From assembly GCA_900539115.1 (NCBI GenBank), contig UQAQ01000013.1, forward strand, positions 1 through 64,000: DNA of 64,000 bases. The letters are read 5' to 3'. Source of the DNA: an uncultured Roseburia sp. Its GTDB lineage: Bacteria; Bacillota; Clostridia; Lachnospirales; Lachnospiraceae. A program made the translations under genes and the position numbers. The stretch's first letter is position 1; every line of letters starts with the position of its first letter. This document shows positions 49,644 to 59,829 of the stretch, piece by piece. A model generated the notes under the pieces. The model made no database searches. It had not been told where the DNA came from and worked only from the letters and a program-made list of their open reading frames with translations.

Positions 49644-51482
49644 ATGGTAAAATCAAGAGATGATATAAGAAATATTGCAATCATTGCCCACGTCGATCAC
49701 GGAAAAACAACCATCGTGGATGAATTGCTCAAACAAAGCGGAGTCTTCCGAAAAAATCAGGAAGTTGCGGAACGTGTTATGGACTCCAATGATATTGAAA
49801 GAGAACGTGGTATTACCATCCTTTCTAAAAATACAGCCATTCATTATAATGATATTAAAATAAATATTATTGATACCCCGGGACATGCTGATTTCGGCGG
49901 CGAAGTAGAACGTGTCCTCAAAATGGTAAACGGTGTCGTTCTTGTAGTCGATGCCTTTGAAGGGGCGATGCCTCAGACAAAATTTGTATTAAAAAAAGCG
50001 CTGGAACTCAGCCTTCCTGTCGTTGTCTGTGTCAATAAGATCGACCGTCCGGAAGCTCGTCCGGCAGAAGTTGTCGATGAGATCCTGGAACTTTTCATTG
50101 ACCTCGATGCCAATGAGGAGCAGCTTGACTGCCCATTTATCTTTGCTTCTGCCAAAGAGGGAATTGCTTCCACTTCTTATGAAGAACCGGGAACTGATAT
50201 GAAACCTCTGTTTGATGCGATCGTAAATTATATTCCGGCTCCAACCGGAGATCCGGATGCAGATACCCAGGTTCTTATCAGTACGATCGATTACAATGAA
50301 TATGTCGGCCGTATCGGTGTCGGAAAAGTGGACAACGGTTCTGTGCGCGTCAATCAGGATGTTGTGATCGTAAATGCACACGATCCGGAAAAAAATAATA
50401 AAGTAAAAATCAGTAAATTGTATGAATTTGAGGGATTGAACCGTGTTGAAGTAGAAGAAGCCGGCATCGGTTCCATCGTAGCAATCTCCGGTATTTCGGA
50501 TATTCACATCGGGGATACGCTGTGTTCTCCGGAAAATCCAAAACCGATTCCATTCCAGCGAATTTCCGAACCTACTATCTCTATGGACTTTATCGTAAAT
50601 GACAGTCCGCTTGCCGGTCAGGAAGGAAAATACGTTACTTCCCGTCATTTGCGTGACCGCTTATATAAAATGCTCAATACCGATGTCAGTCTTCGCGTCG
50701 AAGATACTGAGACGACTGAGGCTTACAAAGTTTCCGGCCGTGGAGAACTGCATCTTTCCGTATTGATCGAGAATATGCGCCGCGAAGGATATGAATTTGC
50801 AGTCAGCAAACCGGAAGTTTTGTATAAAACCGATGAATCCGGGAAAAAATTAGAACCAATGGAACGTGCTTATGTGGATGTACCGGATGAATTTACCGGA
50901 ACGGTGATCGACAAGCTGAGCCAGCGTAAAGGAGAACTTCAGGGCATGAGCCCACTCAATGCCGGTACCACTCGTCTGGAATTCTTGATTCCGGCCCGCG
51001 GACTGATCGGTTATCGTGGAGAATTTATGACCGATACCAAAGGAAACGGTGTCCTCAATACCGAATTTTACGGCTATGGCGATTACAAAGGCGATATCGC
51101 ATACCGTAAGCAGGGTTCCCTGATTGCCTACGAATCCGGTGAAACAGTTACGTACGGACTTTTCAATGCCCAGGAACGTGGTACTCTTTTCGTCGGTCCC
51201 GGCGAAAAAGTATACGGTGGAATGGTCGTTGGCCAAAATGGAAAGACCGATGACATCGAAGTAAATGTCTGCAAGAAAAAACAGCTTACCAACACTCGTG
51301 CTTCCGGTTCGGACGATGCTCTCCGCCTGTCTCCGAAAAAGGAACTCAGTCTGGAAGAAGCCATCGAATTTATCGATACCGATGAACTTCTGGAAGTCAC
51401 ACCGGAAAATCTTCGTATTCGTAAGAAAATATTGGATGGTACCGCCCGTTATCGTGCCAGCCGCAACAATAAAAACAGCTAA
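49644..51482 (+). CDS. typA: Translational GTPase TypA/BipA
   Basis: 612-residue ribosome-binding GTPase of the EF-G type, used in 50S assembly and stress or cold adaptation. IAIIAHVDHGKTTIVDEL (G1), RERGITILSKN (switch I), IIDTPGHADFGGEVER (G3) and VVCVNKIDRPEAR (G4) lie in the N-terminal domain, then beta-barrel and EF-G-like domains, and the TypA-specific C-terminal domain with RQGSLIAYESGETVTYGLFN. AAAGGA upstream of the ATG. It and the next gene are the only plus-strand genes of the window. Confidence 0.98.
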   Translation: MVKSRDDIRNIAIIAHVDHGKTTIVDELLKQSGVFRKNQEVAERVMDSNDIERERGITILSKNTAIHYNDIKINIIDTPGHADFGGEVERVLKMVNGVVLVVDAFEGAMPQTKFVLKKALELSLPVVVCVNKIDRPEARPAEVVDEILELFIDLDANEEQLDCPFIFASAKEGIASTSYEEPGTDMKPLFDAIVNYIPAPTGDPDADTQVLISTIDYNEYVGRIGVGKVDNGSVRVNQDVVIVNAHDPEKNNKVKISKLYEFEGLNRVEVEEAGIGSIVAISGISDIHIGDTLCSPENPKPIPFQRISEPTISMDFIVNDSPLAGQEGKYVTSRHLRDRLYKMLNTDVSLRVEDTETTEAYKVSGRGELHLSVLIENMRREGYEFAVSKPEVLYKTDESGKKLEPMERAYVDVPDEFTGTVIDKLSQRKGELQGMSPLNAGTTRLEFLIPARGLIGYRGEFMTDTKGNGVLNTEFYGYGDYKGDIAYRKQGSLIAYESGETVTYGLFNAQERGTLFVGPGEKVYGGMVVGQNGKTDDIEVNVCKKKQLTNTRASGSDDALRLSPKKELSLEEAIEFIDTDELLEVTPENLRIRKKILDGTARYRASRNNKNS

Positions 51483-51505
51483 TATATAGGAATGGAGACT
51501 TTCGA

Positions 51506-52414
51506 ATGATTTTACAACCGATTAGTCCTTTCGTCCAAAAAACATTTGCATCGTATGAGAAATTGCGCCCTTGCTTTATGAGTGAGGGGCATTTTCTCAA
51601 TCAGTTTTTATGGGAAAGTTATTATCATACCATGTTTGCCACTGATGATATCGCGCTGTATCTCTTTTTTGAATACCGGGGCGAAAAAAAGGCATTCTGC
51701 CCTCTTTGTTCCGTCGATGATCTGCCGGAAGCTTTCCGCCGCATGGAAAAGCAGTTTCACGATGAATGGAACGCCCCATTGGATATTTATCTGGTGGACG
51801 ATCTGACAAAAAATGTATGGGAACAGGCAGGGCTGCTTAAAAATTATACCCGGACTGCCGAGCGTGACAGTTTTGATTATATCTATGAAGCTGAAAAATT
51901 GAAGACGTTGAGCGGACGTGCCATGCACAAGAAAAAGAATTTGGTCAATTCCTTCCTCCGCGAATACGAAGGCCGTTTTGTCTACGAGACACTCGGCTGC
52001 GGAGATATCGAAGAAGTCAAGGAATTTCATGAAAAATGGCTCGATGAACGCCGCCACTACGATCGTTTCAACTGCATTGACGATGAAGAAGAAGGCGTCT
52101 ACCGGCTGCTCGGCAACTGCAAAAGCATTGACTGCGCCATGGGTGGCATCCGCATGGACGGGAAAATCGTCGCCTATACCATCGGAAGCTACTGCCCTTC
52201 GATCCAGTGTGCGTTTATTCATATCGAAAAGGCGGAACCGGAGATCAAGGGATTGTACAATTACATCAACCAACAGTTTTTGATCCACGAATTTCCGGAT
52301 GCCGTTTATGTCAACCGGGAAGATGATCTCGGGCAGGACAACCTGCGTCAGGCAAAATTGTCCTACAAACCGATCCGTCTGGAAGAAAAATATTATATTC
52401 AAGAAAAACGATAA
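51506..52414 (+). CDS. DUF2156 (phosphatidylglycerol lysyltransferase C-terminal-like) protein
   Basis: 302-residue cytosolic protein with the double GNAT-like fold of DUF2156, related to the aminoacyl-transferring domain of MprF. Visible blocks are SEGHFLNQFLWESYYHTMFA, MHKKKNLVNSFLREY, IRMDGKIVAYTIGSY, KGLYNYINQQFL and YVNREDDLGQDNLRQAKLSY. Stand-alone members lack the flippase half of MprF, so the role is not known. It follows typA by 23 bases and ends at a bidirectional terminator. Confidence 0.85.
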   Translation: MILQPISPFVQKTFASYEKLRPCFMSEGHFLNQFLWESYYHTMFATDDIALYLFFEYRGEKKAFCPLCSVDDLPEAFRRMEKQFHDEWNAPLDIYLVDDLTKNVWEQAGLLKNYTRTAERDSFDYIYEAEKLKTLSGRAMHKKKNLVNSFLREYEGRFVYETLGCGDIEEVKEFHEKWLDERRHYDRFNCIDDEEEGVYRLLGNCKSIDCAMGGIRMDGKIVAYTIGSYCPSIQCAFIHIEKAEPEIKGLYNYINQQFLIHEFPDAVYVNREDDLGQDNLRQAKLSYKPIRLEEKYYIQEKR

Positions 52415-52416
52415 AA

Positions 52417-52467
52417 AACGCTTGCATTCAAAATGTATCTTCTGATACACTTCTGAATGCAGGTGTT
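52417..52467. terminator. Bidirectional terminator between DUF2156 and licD
   Basis: AACGCTTGCATTCA (52417-52430) pairs with TGAATGCAGGTGTT (52454-52467), two mismatch or G-U positions, and a nested TGTATC/GATACA stem. Followed by TTTTTCTT on the plus strand and by TTTTTT on the minus strand; it serves the two convergent genes. Confidence 0.9.
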
Positions 52468-52471
52468 TTTC

Positions 52472-53284
52472 TTATCGGTAATACGGCACAAAATCATGCC
52501 CTTTGCGCTTTTCCACCGGGGGAAGTTCGTGGTAATTTCCATACATATCCCGCAGTTTCCGGTCATACGCACGCGGTACCTTGCAGGTTATCCCCTCAAA
52601 TTCCATGTCAATCCGGTCTTCATAATATTCTTTTCTGTTTTTCTCTTTCGTTCCGTAAATCGTCGCCAGACAAAAAATGTTTTCGCACGCATCATAATCA
52701 TACTTTTTCATACATTCTTCCGCTTGTTTTACATATTTCTCCAGGCACAACGAACGAATGTGATGATCGTAAAACTGGCGAATCTGCTTCATCGGATTCA
52801 GATATGGTTTGTATCTGCCAAAGATCTTTCTGGTTTCTTCAATATTTTTCCAATATTCCGCATAATTTTCTGCCAGATCTTCTTTGGTATATCCCGCACC
52901 ATCGACAGGAAATAGATCCACCCAGACAGACTGCGCATACTTTTCACGTCTGCCCTTTTTCTCGGTAACCGTACCGGTATGTACGACTTGAATATACGGG
53001 ATTGCGATATTTCCTTTCATCCCGGTTCGAAGTTCGTATTGGGGAGCTGATGTCATTTCATCCGAAAATACCCGCTTAAATGTCTCATAATCCGAACGCG
53101 GCATCGAAATATCGATATCATCGTCCCACGGAATGAAACCGCCGTGACGTACCGCACCGAGCAGTGTTCCATAATCAATGATATAGCGGAGTTTGTATTT
53201 TTCACAAATTGTCACAACATGGGAAAAGATGTCAAGTTCCATCTTTCTCACTTCTTCGTCCGGAATCTCTTTTCTTGTCTTCAT
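52472..53284 (-). CDS. LicD family phosphotransferase
   Basis: 270 residues with the LicD/fukutin-type nucleotidyltransferase pattern: YIIDYGTLLGAVRHGGFIPW followed by DDDIDISMPRSDY (metal aspartates), then VWVDLFPVDG. LicD proteins attach phosphocholine or similar phospho-groups to teichoic acids or surface glycans. The start overlaps the flippase gene stop by four bases (ATGA), so it is coupled to a polysaccharide exporter, fitting a cell-surface role. The transferred group is unknown. Confidence 0.92.
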   Translation of the reverse strand: MKTRKEIPDEEVRKMELDIFSHVVTICEKYKLRYIIDYGTLLGAVRHGGFIPWDDDIDISMPRSDYETFKRVFSDEMTSAPQYELRTGMKGNIAIPYIQVVHTGTVTEKKGRREKYAQSVWVDLFPVDGAGYTKEDLAENYAEYWKNIEETRKIFGRYKPYLNPMKQIRQFYDHHIRSLCLEKYVKQAEECMKKYDYDACENIFCLATIYGTKEKNRKEYYEDRIDMEFEGITCKVPRAYDRKLRDMYGNYHELPPVEKRKGHDFVPYYR

Positions 53285-54750
53285 GCTTTTTTCTTTCCTT
53301 TCCGAAATGACTGAGTAAAGTTTTTTAGCACCTGTAAAATATAGGTAAATTGACTAAACCTGAACAGAATCGAAAGCAGGATGTAAACTGTTGCTCCGAC
53401 AAGTACCTGAAGAATAACGGTCACAATCGTTGGAAGTGCGATCATCCCGGTGAAATAAACGCACACGCCCATCGCGGAAGCAAGCAGGATCGATGGAACC
53501 AGGTCAGCGAGCTGTTCTCGATAATTATAATTCAAAAACTTACGGTTTGGCGTCGAGTTTACAACTGCTGCAAATAAGGTTACGATAAATGCGGTCCATG
53601 CGATTGCCATGACACCACGGTACATGACAAGAAGGATCATCGCGATACCAAATACCTTTTTCACGATTTCCATGATCAAGTACGTCCGTCCTTTTCCAAG
53701 TGCCTTTACCGCCTGCACATTGGCCGTCTGAACCGGTTCAAGTGCATATTGCAGACACGCGATCTGCATAAATGGCACACAAGGCAGCCATTTGTCTGAA
53801 TAAATCAAGCTGACAACCGGTGCGGACATTACCATAAGCCCGATCATCAACGGCCACATCACATAAGAACTGACGCGGATGGAAAGACGAACGACCTCTT
53901 TCATTTTCTTTAGATCATCCTGCTTCATTGACATGGCAGGAAAAAGTACCGAAGTAACCGACGAATTGATATTGGTTACGACAAGCCGCGGCATATTTCC
54001 GCCCTGATTGTAAAAACCGAGATCTTTTTCCGTGTACACTTTTCCGATGATAAGGCTTCGAATCTGCCCATAAGACGTATGGATCAGTTCCGAGCAAAGC
54101 ATCTTCCATCCAAAAGAAAACAGTTCTTTCATTCGTTTTCCGGAAAATGCCCATATCGGGCGCCATTTTACCGTAAACCAAAGGATCAGCGTATCCAGCG
54201 TCGAATTAAACAGATATTGCGCCACAAGGGCCCATGGGCCAAATCCCATATAAGCCATGACAATTCCTACGACGGCCGAACCTGCGGTACCGATCAGTGT
54301 CGAGAAAAAGAATCGCTTAAAAAGCATCTTTTTCTGTACATAGGCCTGCTGCACGGAATTGACACCGGCAAGCGGAATCTTAAGTGCCAGTACACGCAGA
54401 ACCGGACACAAAATGTCTTTTCCGTAAAAGGACGCAACCAGAGGCGCTCCCAAAAATACAATGGCATAGAAAATCCATGACATCACAATGCTAAAATAAA
54501 ATACGGACGAAAAATCCAATTGATCCGCTTCTTTTTTCTGAATCAACGCAGAACCAAATCCACTTGACACAAAAACATTGGCGATATCTATAAAAACAGT
54601 AATGAGTACGATGACACCAAAGTCACTCGGGCTCAGAAGTCTTGCCAGCACGATCCGCACGATAAAAGATACAAGCTGTGCTCCAATCCGTTCTCCAAAT
54701 TTCCAAAATAATCCGGAAAATACTTTCCGCTGCAAACTTTCTTCACTCAT
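53281..54750 (-). CDS. Polysaccharide flippase (MOP superfamily, Wzx/TuaB-like)
   Basis: 489-residue polytopic membrane protein with about 12-14 helices. The start SEESLQRKVFSGLFWKFGER and ARLLSPSDFGVIVLITVF are typical of lipid-linked oligosaccharide flippases of the WzxC/TuaB group. It should move an undecaprenyl-linked glycan unit across the membrane. Together with licD it forms a two-gene unit 12 bases after the ABC exporter. The ATG at 54748-54750 is preferred over one two codons upstream on spacing. Confidence 0.9.
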   Translation of the reverse strand: MSEESLQRKVFSGLFWKFGERIGAQLVSFIVRIVLARLLSPSDFGVIVLITVFIDIANVFVSSGFGSALIQKKEADQLDFSSVFYFSIVMSWIFYAIVFLGAPLVASFYGKDILCPVLRVLALKIPLAGVNSVQQAYVQKKMLFKRFFFSTLIGTAGSAVVGIVMAYMGFGPWALVAQYLFNSTLDTLILWFTVKWRPIWAFSGKRMKELFSFGWKMLCSELIHTSYGQIRSLIIGKVYTEKDLGFYNQGGNMPRLVVTNINSSVTSVLFPAMSMKQDDLKKMKEVVRLSIRVSSYVMWPLMIGLMVMSAPVVSLIYSDKWLPCVPFMQIACLQYALEPVQTANVQAVKALGKGRTYLIMEIVKKVFGIAMILLVMYRGVMAIAWTAFIVTLFAAVVNSTPNRKFLNYNYREQLADLVPSILLASAMGVCVYFTGMIALPTIVTVILQVLVGATVYILLSILFRFSQFTYILQVLKNFTQSFRKGKKKA

Positions 54751-54762
54751 AATCATCTGCTC

Positions 54763-56943
54763 CTATTTTTTCTGCATTTCCAATTGCGCCTTCACAAGGC
54801 GGTAGTAAATCCCTTTTCGGGCGATTAATTCTTCATGGGATCCCACCTCCGCGATGCGATGTCCGTCGATCACGATCAGGCGGTCTGCATTTTGCAGAGT
54901 TGACAAACGATGAGCGATGGCAAAGGTTGTCCGCCCCTTTGTCAGACGGTCGAGGGCTTTTTGGATGCGGTATTCGCTTTCCGTATCCAGACTTGCTGTC
55001 GCTTCATCCAGGATCAAAATACGCGGTTCATTGAGAATTGCTCTTGCGATGGCAATCCGCTGTCTCTCCCCTCCGGACAAACTATGTCCGCGTTCTCCTA
55101 CGTAAGTATTGTATCCATCCGGTGTTTTTGAGATAAAATCATGGGCGTTGGCAAGTTTTGCTGCCCGGATCACTTCCTCATACGAGGCATCCGGTCTGGC
55201 AAATCGTATATTTTCAAGAATCGTACCGGAAAACAAAAACGTTTCCTGCAATACGACACCAAGCTGTGCATGATATTTTTCGGAACGAACTTTCTTAATA
55301 TCCGTTCCATCGACCAATATCGCACCGTCGTCTACTTCATACAGCCGCATGATCAGATTGATCAGCGTCGATTTTCCTGTGCCGGAAGCCCCGACGATAC
55401 CGATCATTTCTCCCGGTTTCACCGTCAGATTTACCTCTTCCAGAACCGGCTGATACGATTTATATCCAAACGTCGCATGGGAAAATGTGATTTTTCCCTC
55501 CACCTCAAGATCTTTTGGCTCTGCATCGTCTTCGATAAACGGATCCTGTGCCAAAATATCATTGATTCGTTCAATACTGCTGATCAAATTCATGAGATCA
55601 CGCGGCATCGAGGTCATCCAGTTGAGATACTGATACAGAAGCTGCGTATAGGTAATAAACTGCAGCAATTCTCCGGTTGTCATCGCACCGCGAAGCACAT
55701 CGCAGCCGCCAAAATAAACGACCAGAAAAATCCCCGCACCAAGGATAAAATCGATCATCGGCATAAACAATGCCCAAAACACTTCATTTTTCTTCTGCAC
55801 CCGGCAGAATTCATCTGCCAGCCCGTTAAATTTTTCCTTTTCTTCTGCTTCTTTTCCATAGGATTTTACGACCCGCATTCCGGAGATCACATCCTGAAGA
55901 TTACTATTGACATCATCGCTCTTTTTCCACTGCAGGTGAAAACGGCGGTGAATATTTTTCCTCCAGGCATAGGTAATGAAAACCACAATCGGAATAAAAA
56001 TAAAGGTCAGTAAAGCAAGCCTCCAATTCAAAGCAAGCATAAATATTATATCACAAAGAAAGATAAAACACACGGTAAACATGTTACAAAATGTGCGCTC
56101 CATAAATTCGCGGATCTTTCCGGTGTCAAAAACGATACGATTCATCAATTCCCCCGGTTTTCTGTCATTGATAAAACCGATGGAAAGAATCTGAATCTTT
56201 TCAAATAATTTCTTCCGCAGATCTTTTGCGATCGTCGCTCCGAGTGCCGTACAATAATAGCTTTTCAGTACATTGATGAGAACAATGCCGACACTGAGCA
56301 AAAACATGATGAAAAGGCACACAAGTGCCATACGGATTCCCCCGTGGTGTTTGGTTAAAACCTCATCGACAAGCCGTTTCTGCACCTCCGGATTGAGGAG
56401 TGTCACAACCGCCGCTAAGATCATCAGCACAATAATTCCCAGAAATTTCCTGTGATACGGTGCTGCCATCGTCAAAAAGGAATGCCAAAAGCCTCCTTCT
56501 TTCGAACAATGCGGACAATATTTTGTCCCCGGGATCGCTCGTCCACAGTTCGGACAGATTTTCTCATACTCCGTACTTTCCACCTTTTCCGTCCTTCCGG
56601 AACACAGGATACGGATTCCTCTGGCGATATAAGCATATCTTGCCAGATGTTTTCCGGAATATTGTACCAGAAACCGCTTTTCCCCACGGTACCGGATTGT
56701 GAGAAGTCCACAGCCGACGTTCGCCTCTACCGCCGCTTCTTCACAATCAGCCAGCGCAAAACATTGTGCCGGACTTCCCTCTGACAGCAGGTAAATCTTT
56801 TTCTGCGTCACGACAAGATAGGAATCCGATAACCAGGCTCCATCCGCCCCAATATCATACGGAACACTATAATACCGCTTTTCTTCTGACACCGGCGGCA
56901 GTTTTTCCTCCGCCCATGCAGGCAGTTCATAATTTAAATTCAT
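54763..56943 (-). CDS. ABC exporter half with N-terminal PH-like region and zinc ribbon
   Basis: 726 residues. N-terminal 1-120 is a beta-rich, PH-like region (YYSVPYDIGADG, YLVVTQKKIYLLSEG, YIARGIRIL). Then a double CxxC zinc ribbon, CPNCGRAIPGTKYCPHC (about 131-147). A six-helix exporter domain follows, and an NBD with Walker A GASGTGKST, signature LSGGERQRIAIARAIL and Walker B ILILDEATASLD, all intact. Partner is probably the gene at 57514-59829, which has the same unusual front end. ATG six bases after AGGAG. The ribbon and PH-like part are not found in ordinary exporters. Confidence 0.88.
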   Translation of the reverse strand: MNLNYELPAWAEEKLPPVSEEKRYYSVPYDIGADGAWLSDSYLVVTQKKIYLLSEGSPAQCFALADCEEAAVEANVGCGLLTIRYRGEKRFLVQYSGKHLARYAYIARGIRILCSGRTEKVESTEYEKICPNCGRAIPGTKYCPHCSKEGGFWHSFLTMAAPYHRKFLGIIVLMILAAVVTLLNPEVQKRLVDEVLTKHHGGIRMALVCLFIMFLLSVGIVLINVLKSYYCTALGATIAKDLRKKLFEKIQILSIGFINDRKPGELMNRIVFDTGKIREFMERTFCNMFTVCFIFLCDIIFMLALNWRLALLTFIFIPIVVFITYAWRKNIHRRFHLQWKKSDDVNSNLQDVISGMRVVKSYGKEAEEKEKFNGLADEFCRVQKKNEVFWALFMPMIDFILGAGIFLVVYFGGCDVLRGAMTTGELLQFITYTQLLYQYLNWMTSMPRDLMNLISSIERINDILAQDPFIEDDAEPKDLEVEGKITFSHATFGYKSYQPVLEEVNLTVKPGEMIGIVGASGTGKSTLINLIMRLYEVDDGAILVDGTDIKKVRSEKYHAQLGVVLQETFLFSGTILENIRFARPDASYEEVIRAAKLANAHDFISKTPDGYNTYVGERGHSLSGGERQRIAIARAILNEPRILILDEATASLDTESEYRIQKALDRLTKGRTTFAIAHRLSTLQNADRLIVIDGHRIAEVGSHEELIARKGIYYRLVKAQLEMQKK

Positions 56944-56957
56944 CGCATACTCCTAAT

Positions 56958-57497
56958 TTATAAAAACAAATCCAGTTTTCTCTGTTCCTTCTGTGTCAAG
57001 GCAAAAACATCCGGGATCTCAAACCGGTTTTCATCAAGGTCTGTGATCAAAAGCCTCTTCTCCGATAACCTTGTCACTGCGCTCGCTCCCATATTGATCG
57101 TGAAGCGGCATTCCCCGCGATCTGTCAAAACATGGAAATACGCATATCCGTATTCATCTTTGATAGAGAGAACTTTTTGAATGATCGGTGTAAAATAATG
57201 TAAATTCAATTGCTCCAATAACAATTTTTTTGTTTCTTTGGAAACGTCTTTCAAATCTTTTATCACACCGATTTCCCTGGATCTCTCTTCCACCGTTCGA
57301 ATGGAAATAAAACCATTCGGCTCGGTAAACGGAAACAGCCGGATCACCTGAACCCGATCCCACGTTTTTCCTTCAAATGTAAGACTCACAAACCCACCTT
57401 TGGTTCGTTCAAAAACCGCATTGTCTTTTGTCAGATAGCGCACCGCCGTCATTTCCTCGGCTTCTCGTTCCATCTGCTCTTTTTCAAATTGTTCCAT
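56958..57497 (-). CDS. DUF1854 protein between two ABC exporter halves
   Basis: 179-residue soluble protein of the DUF1854 family: AVRYLTKDNAVFERTKGGFV, VQVIRLFPFTEPNGFISIRT, then EIGVIKDLKDVS and ITDLDENRFEIPD. In other bacteria DUF1854 genes sit beside ABC transporters, some with cyanophycin genes. No cyanophycin synthetase is here. Start is the ATG at 57495-57497 eight bases from AAGGGAG. The gap to the exporter genes is 14-16 bases on each side, so the three are one unit. Confidence 0.82.
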   Translation of the reverse strand: MEQFEKEQMEREAEEMTAVRYLTKDNAVFERTKGGFVSLTFEGKTWDRVQVIRLFPFTEPNGFISIRTVEERSREIGVIKDLKDVSKETKKLLLEQLNLHYFTPIIQKVLSIKDEYGYAYFHVLTDRGECRFTINMGASAVTRLSEKRLLITDLDENRFEIPDVFALTQKEQRKLDLFL

Positions 57498-57513
57498 TTC
57501 TCTGTCTCCCTTC

Positions 57514-59829
57514 TCAGTCAAGCCCTTTGAGTGCCAGTGACTCTGTCTGTAATTTCATCAATTTATAATAAATACCCTGTTTTTGTTCCAGCTGCTCTGC
57601 CGTTCCTTCCTCGGCAATCTTTCCTTCATCGATCACGACCAGACGGTCTGCATCGCGCAATGTCGAGAGCCGGTGTGCGATGGACAATGTCGTACGCCCT
57701 TTGACAAGGTAATTGAGTGACTTTTGAATCGCTTTTTCCGTCGCCGTATCGACACTTGCTGTCGCTTCGTCAAGGATCAATATCTTCGGATTGGCAAGGA
57801 TGGCACGCGCGATGGAAATTCGCTGCTTTTCGCCTCCGGACAAGTCCTTTCCTGCTGCCCCGATCACAGTATCGTAACCATCCGGCATATTGCTGATAAA
57901 TTCATGGGCACTCGCTAACACCGCTGCGCGGATGATATCTTCCCGCGATGCATCCGGGTTGGCATAGGCAATATTCTCTGCGACCGTTCCCATAAAAATA
58001 TAAGTATCCTGCGAAACCATCGCCACATTGCGCCGCAGATCACGAAAGCCCAGTTCTTTTACCGGGATCCCGTCGATACGGATTTCTCCCTCATTGACAT
58101 CATACAGCCTTGAGATCAGATTGACAAGTGTCGTTTTTCCCGCTCCGGAACGCCCTACGATACCAAGCATTTCCCCTTCATTTACGTGCAGCGTAATATC
58201 TTTTAACACCGGTTTATTGGTCTCATAACCAAATGTCACATGCGAAAGTTCGATCTCACCCTTTGGCTCCTTCAAAGCCACCGGATCTTCTGCTTCCTCA
58301 ATGTCCGGGATCGCATCCATGATCTCAAACATACGCTGTGCCGAATTGATACTGTCCGACCACATCTGAAATACACGGGAGAAGAAATTCATCGGTCCAT
58401 TGAGCTGTCCCACATAACCGACAAATGTGATCAACACGCCGAGTTCAATATCTCCGGTTCCAAGAAGCAGGATCACGCCTACAATCCATACCCATATACT
58501 GGAAATTTCCTGAACCAGATTATATAGTATCGTAAACCGGTTGTTGTATTTTACAATCCGGATCTCTGCGTCTTTCAAACGTTCATTGACCGGCTCAAAT
58601 CTTGCATTTTCGGCCTCCTGCTGTCCAAATGCCTTCACGACTCTGGCACCGGTCAGATTGTCGTTGACTCTGCTGTTAAGTGCCCGCTCCGCACGATGCC
58701 GTCTTCCAAACAAGCTCCATAATTTCGGCTTTAAACGCACACTCATAAAAACTAAGAGCGGAAGAAGCACACAAGCCACAAGAGCCATCGGTGCATTGAG
58801 GCGGAACATCACACAAAACGATGCAATAATCGTAAAACCGTGAATAAATATGTACGGGAAGCCGTCCAAGAAAAAGTTTGTCACACGCTCTGCATCGCTG
58901 AGAACACGTGTCATCAAGCTTCCGGTCTGCTTGCTCGTAAAAAATCCGATGGACAGTCTTCCGAGTGCCGCAAACACATCCTGCTTCATATCACGTACCG
59001 TATCTGCCACGACCTGCGCCATCAATACTCCCTGCACAAGTGTCACACCGCGCTGTAAAATTCTTGCCACGATCATTGCCGCAACCAGGATAAGAAGGGC
59101 CAGCGTATATTCCCCGGCGATTCCAATTTTCCCCAGAATCGCATCGTTTTTGTTAAGCACCCAGTCAAATAACACCGTACCACTCAAATACGGCCATAAA
59201 AGGTTTATAAACGCGGAAAAAATATAGCATAAAAACAAAGCTGTCATTTTCGCACGGTACTTCCAGAAATAACCGAGCGCCCGCGTAAAAATGGATCGCT
59301 TGTTCATGCATTTCGGACATATTTTCCGCACCGGATCCGGATACATCGTTCCACACCGCGGACAATACAATTCTTCGGAATCCTCTTCTTTTTCTTCTTT
59401 CTCTTCCGGCTGCACGCCCTGAAAGAAGACTTTGACAAAGTCATTCATCTGTGCCAGATACAAGTTTGTCAATGCACAAAGCCGGTATTCAATCCCTTTA
59501 TATTCCAAAATAACAAGGCTCGTCGCAAGTTGTCTGTGGATGGAAATATTGGTGATTTCCGTTCGCTCATAAAACCGGCAGGCATAGTCGTTTTGTTCCT
59601 CTCCATAGACCATATCCTTCGTCTTTGTCCCACGAAAATAACGGACATTCTGCGGATCCGGCTCACTCACGGCGACCCCCAGCGTATCTTTTGTCAAAAA
59701 CACATATCCACTCACATATTCACTTGCAAATGACAGGTCAAATGGCGACACCGCCAGGATATCCTGCTTTTCGACCCCCTGCTTTCGAATCAGCTTCTCC
59801 ACACAGGATGGCAATTTATTCTCCTTCAT
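57514..59829 (-). CDS. ABC exporter half with PH-like region and zinc ribbon (second copy)
   Basis: 771 residues, same design as the gene at 54763-56943: PH-like N-terminus (about 15-150, with GYVFLTKDTLGVAVSE), an acidic linker EEKEEKEEDSEE, zinc ribbon YCPRCGTMYPDPVRKICPKC, six-helix exporter domain, and NBD with GRSGAGKTT, LSGGEKQRISIARAIL and ILILDEATASVD. Both NBDs look catalytically competent, unlike many heterodimeric exporters that keep one degenerate site. Start after AAAGGAAG; it overlaps the end of the rhodanese-TtcA gene by 14 bases. Confidence 0.88.
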   Translation of the reverse strand: MKENKLPSCVEKLIRKQGVEKQDILAVSPFDLSFASEYVSGYVFLTKDTLGVAVSEPDPQNVRYFRGTKTKDMVYGEEQNDYACRFYERTEITNISIHRQLATSLVILEYKGIEYRLCALTNLYLAQMNDFVKVFFQGVQPEEKEEKEEDSEELYCPRCGTMYPDPVRKICPKCMNKRSIFTRALGYFWKYRAKMTALFLCYIFSAFINLLWPYLSGTVLFDWVLNKNDAILGKIGIAGEYTLALLILVAAMIVARILQRGVTLVQGVLMAQVVADTVRDMKQDVFAALGRLSIGFFTSKQTGSLMTRVLSDAERVTNFFLDGFPYIFIHGFTIIASFCVMFRLNAPMALVACVLLPLLVFMSVRLKPKLWSLFGRRHRAERALNSRVNDNLTGARVVKAFGQQEAENARFEPVNERLKDAEIRIVKYNNRFTILYNLVQEISSIWVWIVGVILLLGTGDIELGVLITFVGYVGQLNGPMNFFSRVFQMWSDSINSAQRMFEIMDAIPDIEEAEDPVALKEPKGEIELSHVTFGYETNKPVLKDITLHVNEGEMLGIVGRSGAGKTTLVNLISRLYDVNEGEIRIDGIPVKELGFRDLRRNVAMVSQDTYIFMGTVAENIAYANPDASREDIIRAAVLASAHEFISNMPDGYDTVIGAAGKDLSGGEKQRISIARAILANPKILILDEATASVDTATEKAIQKSLNYLVKGRTTLSIAHRLSTLRDADRLVVIDEGKIAEEGTAEQLEQKQGIYYKLMKLQTESLALKGLD

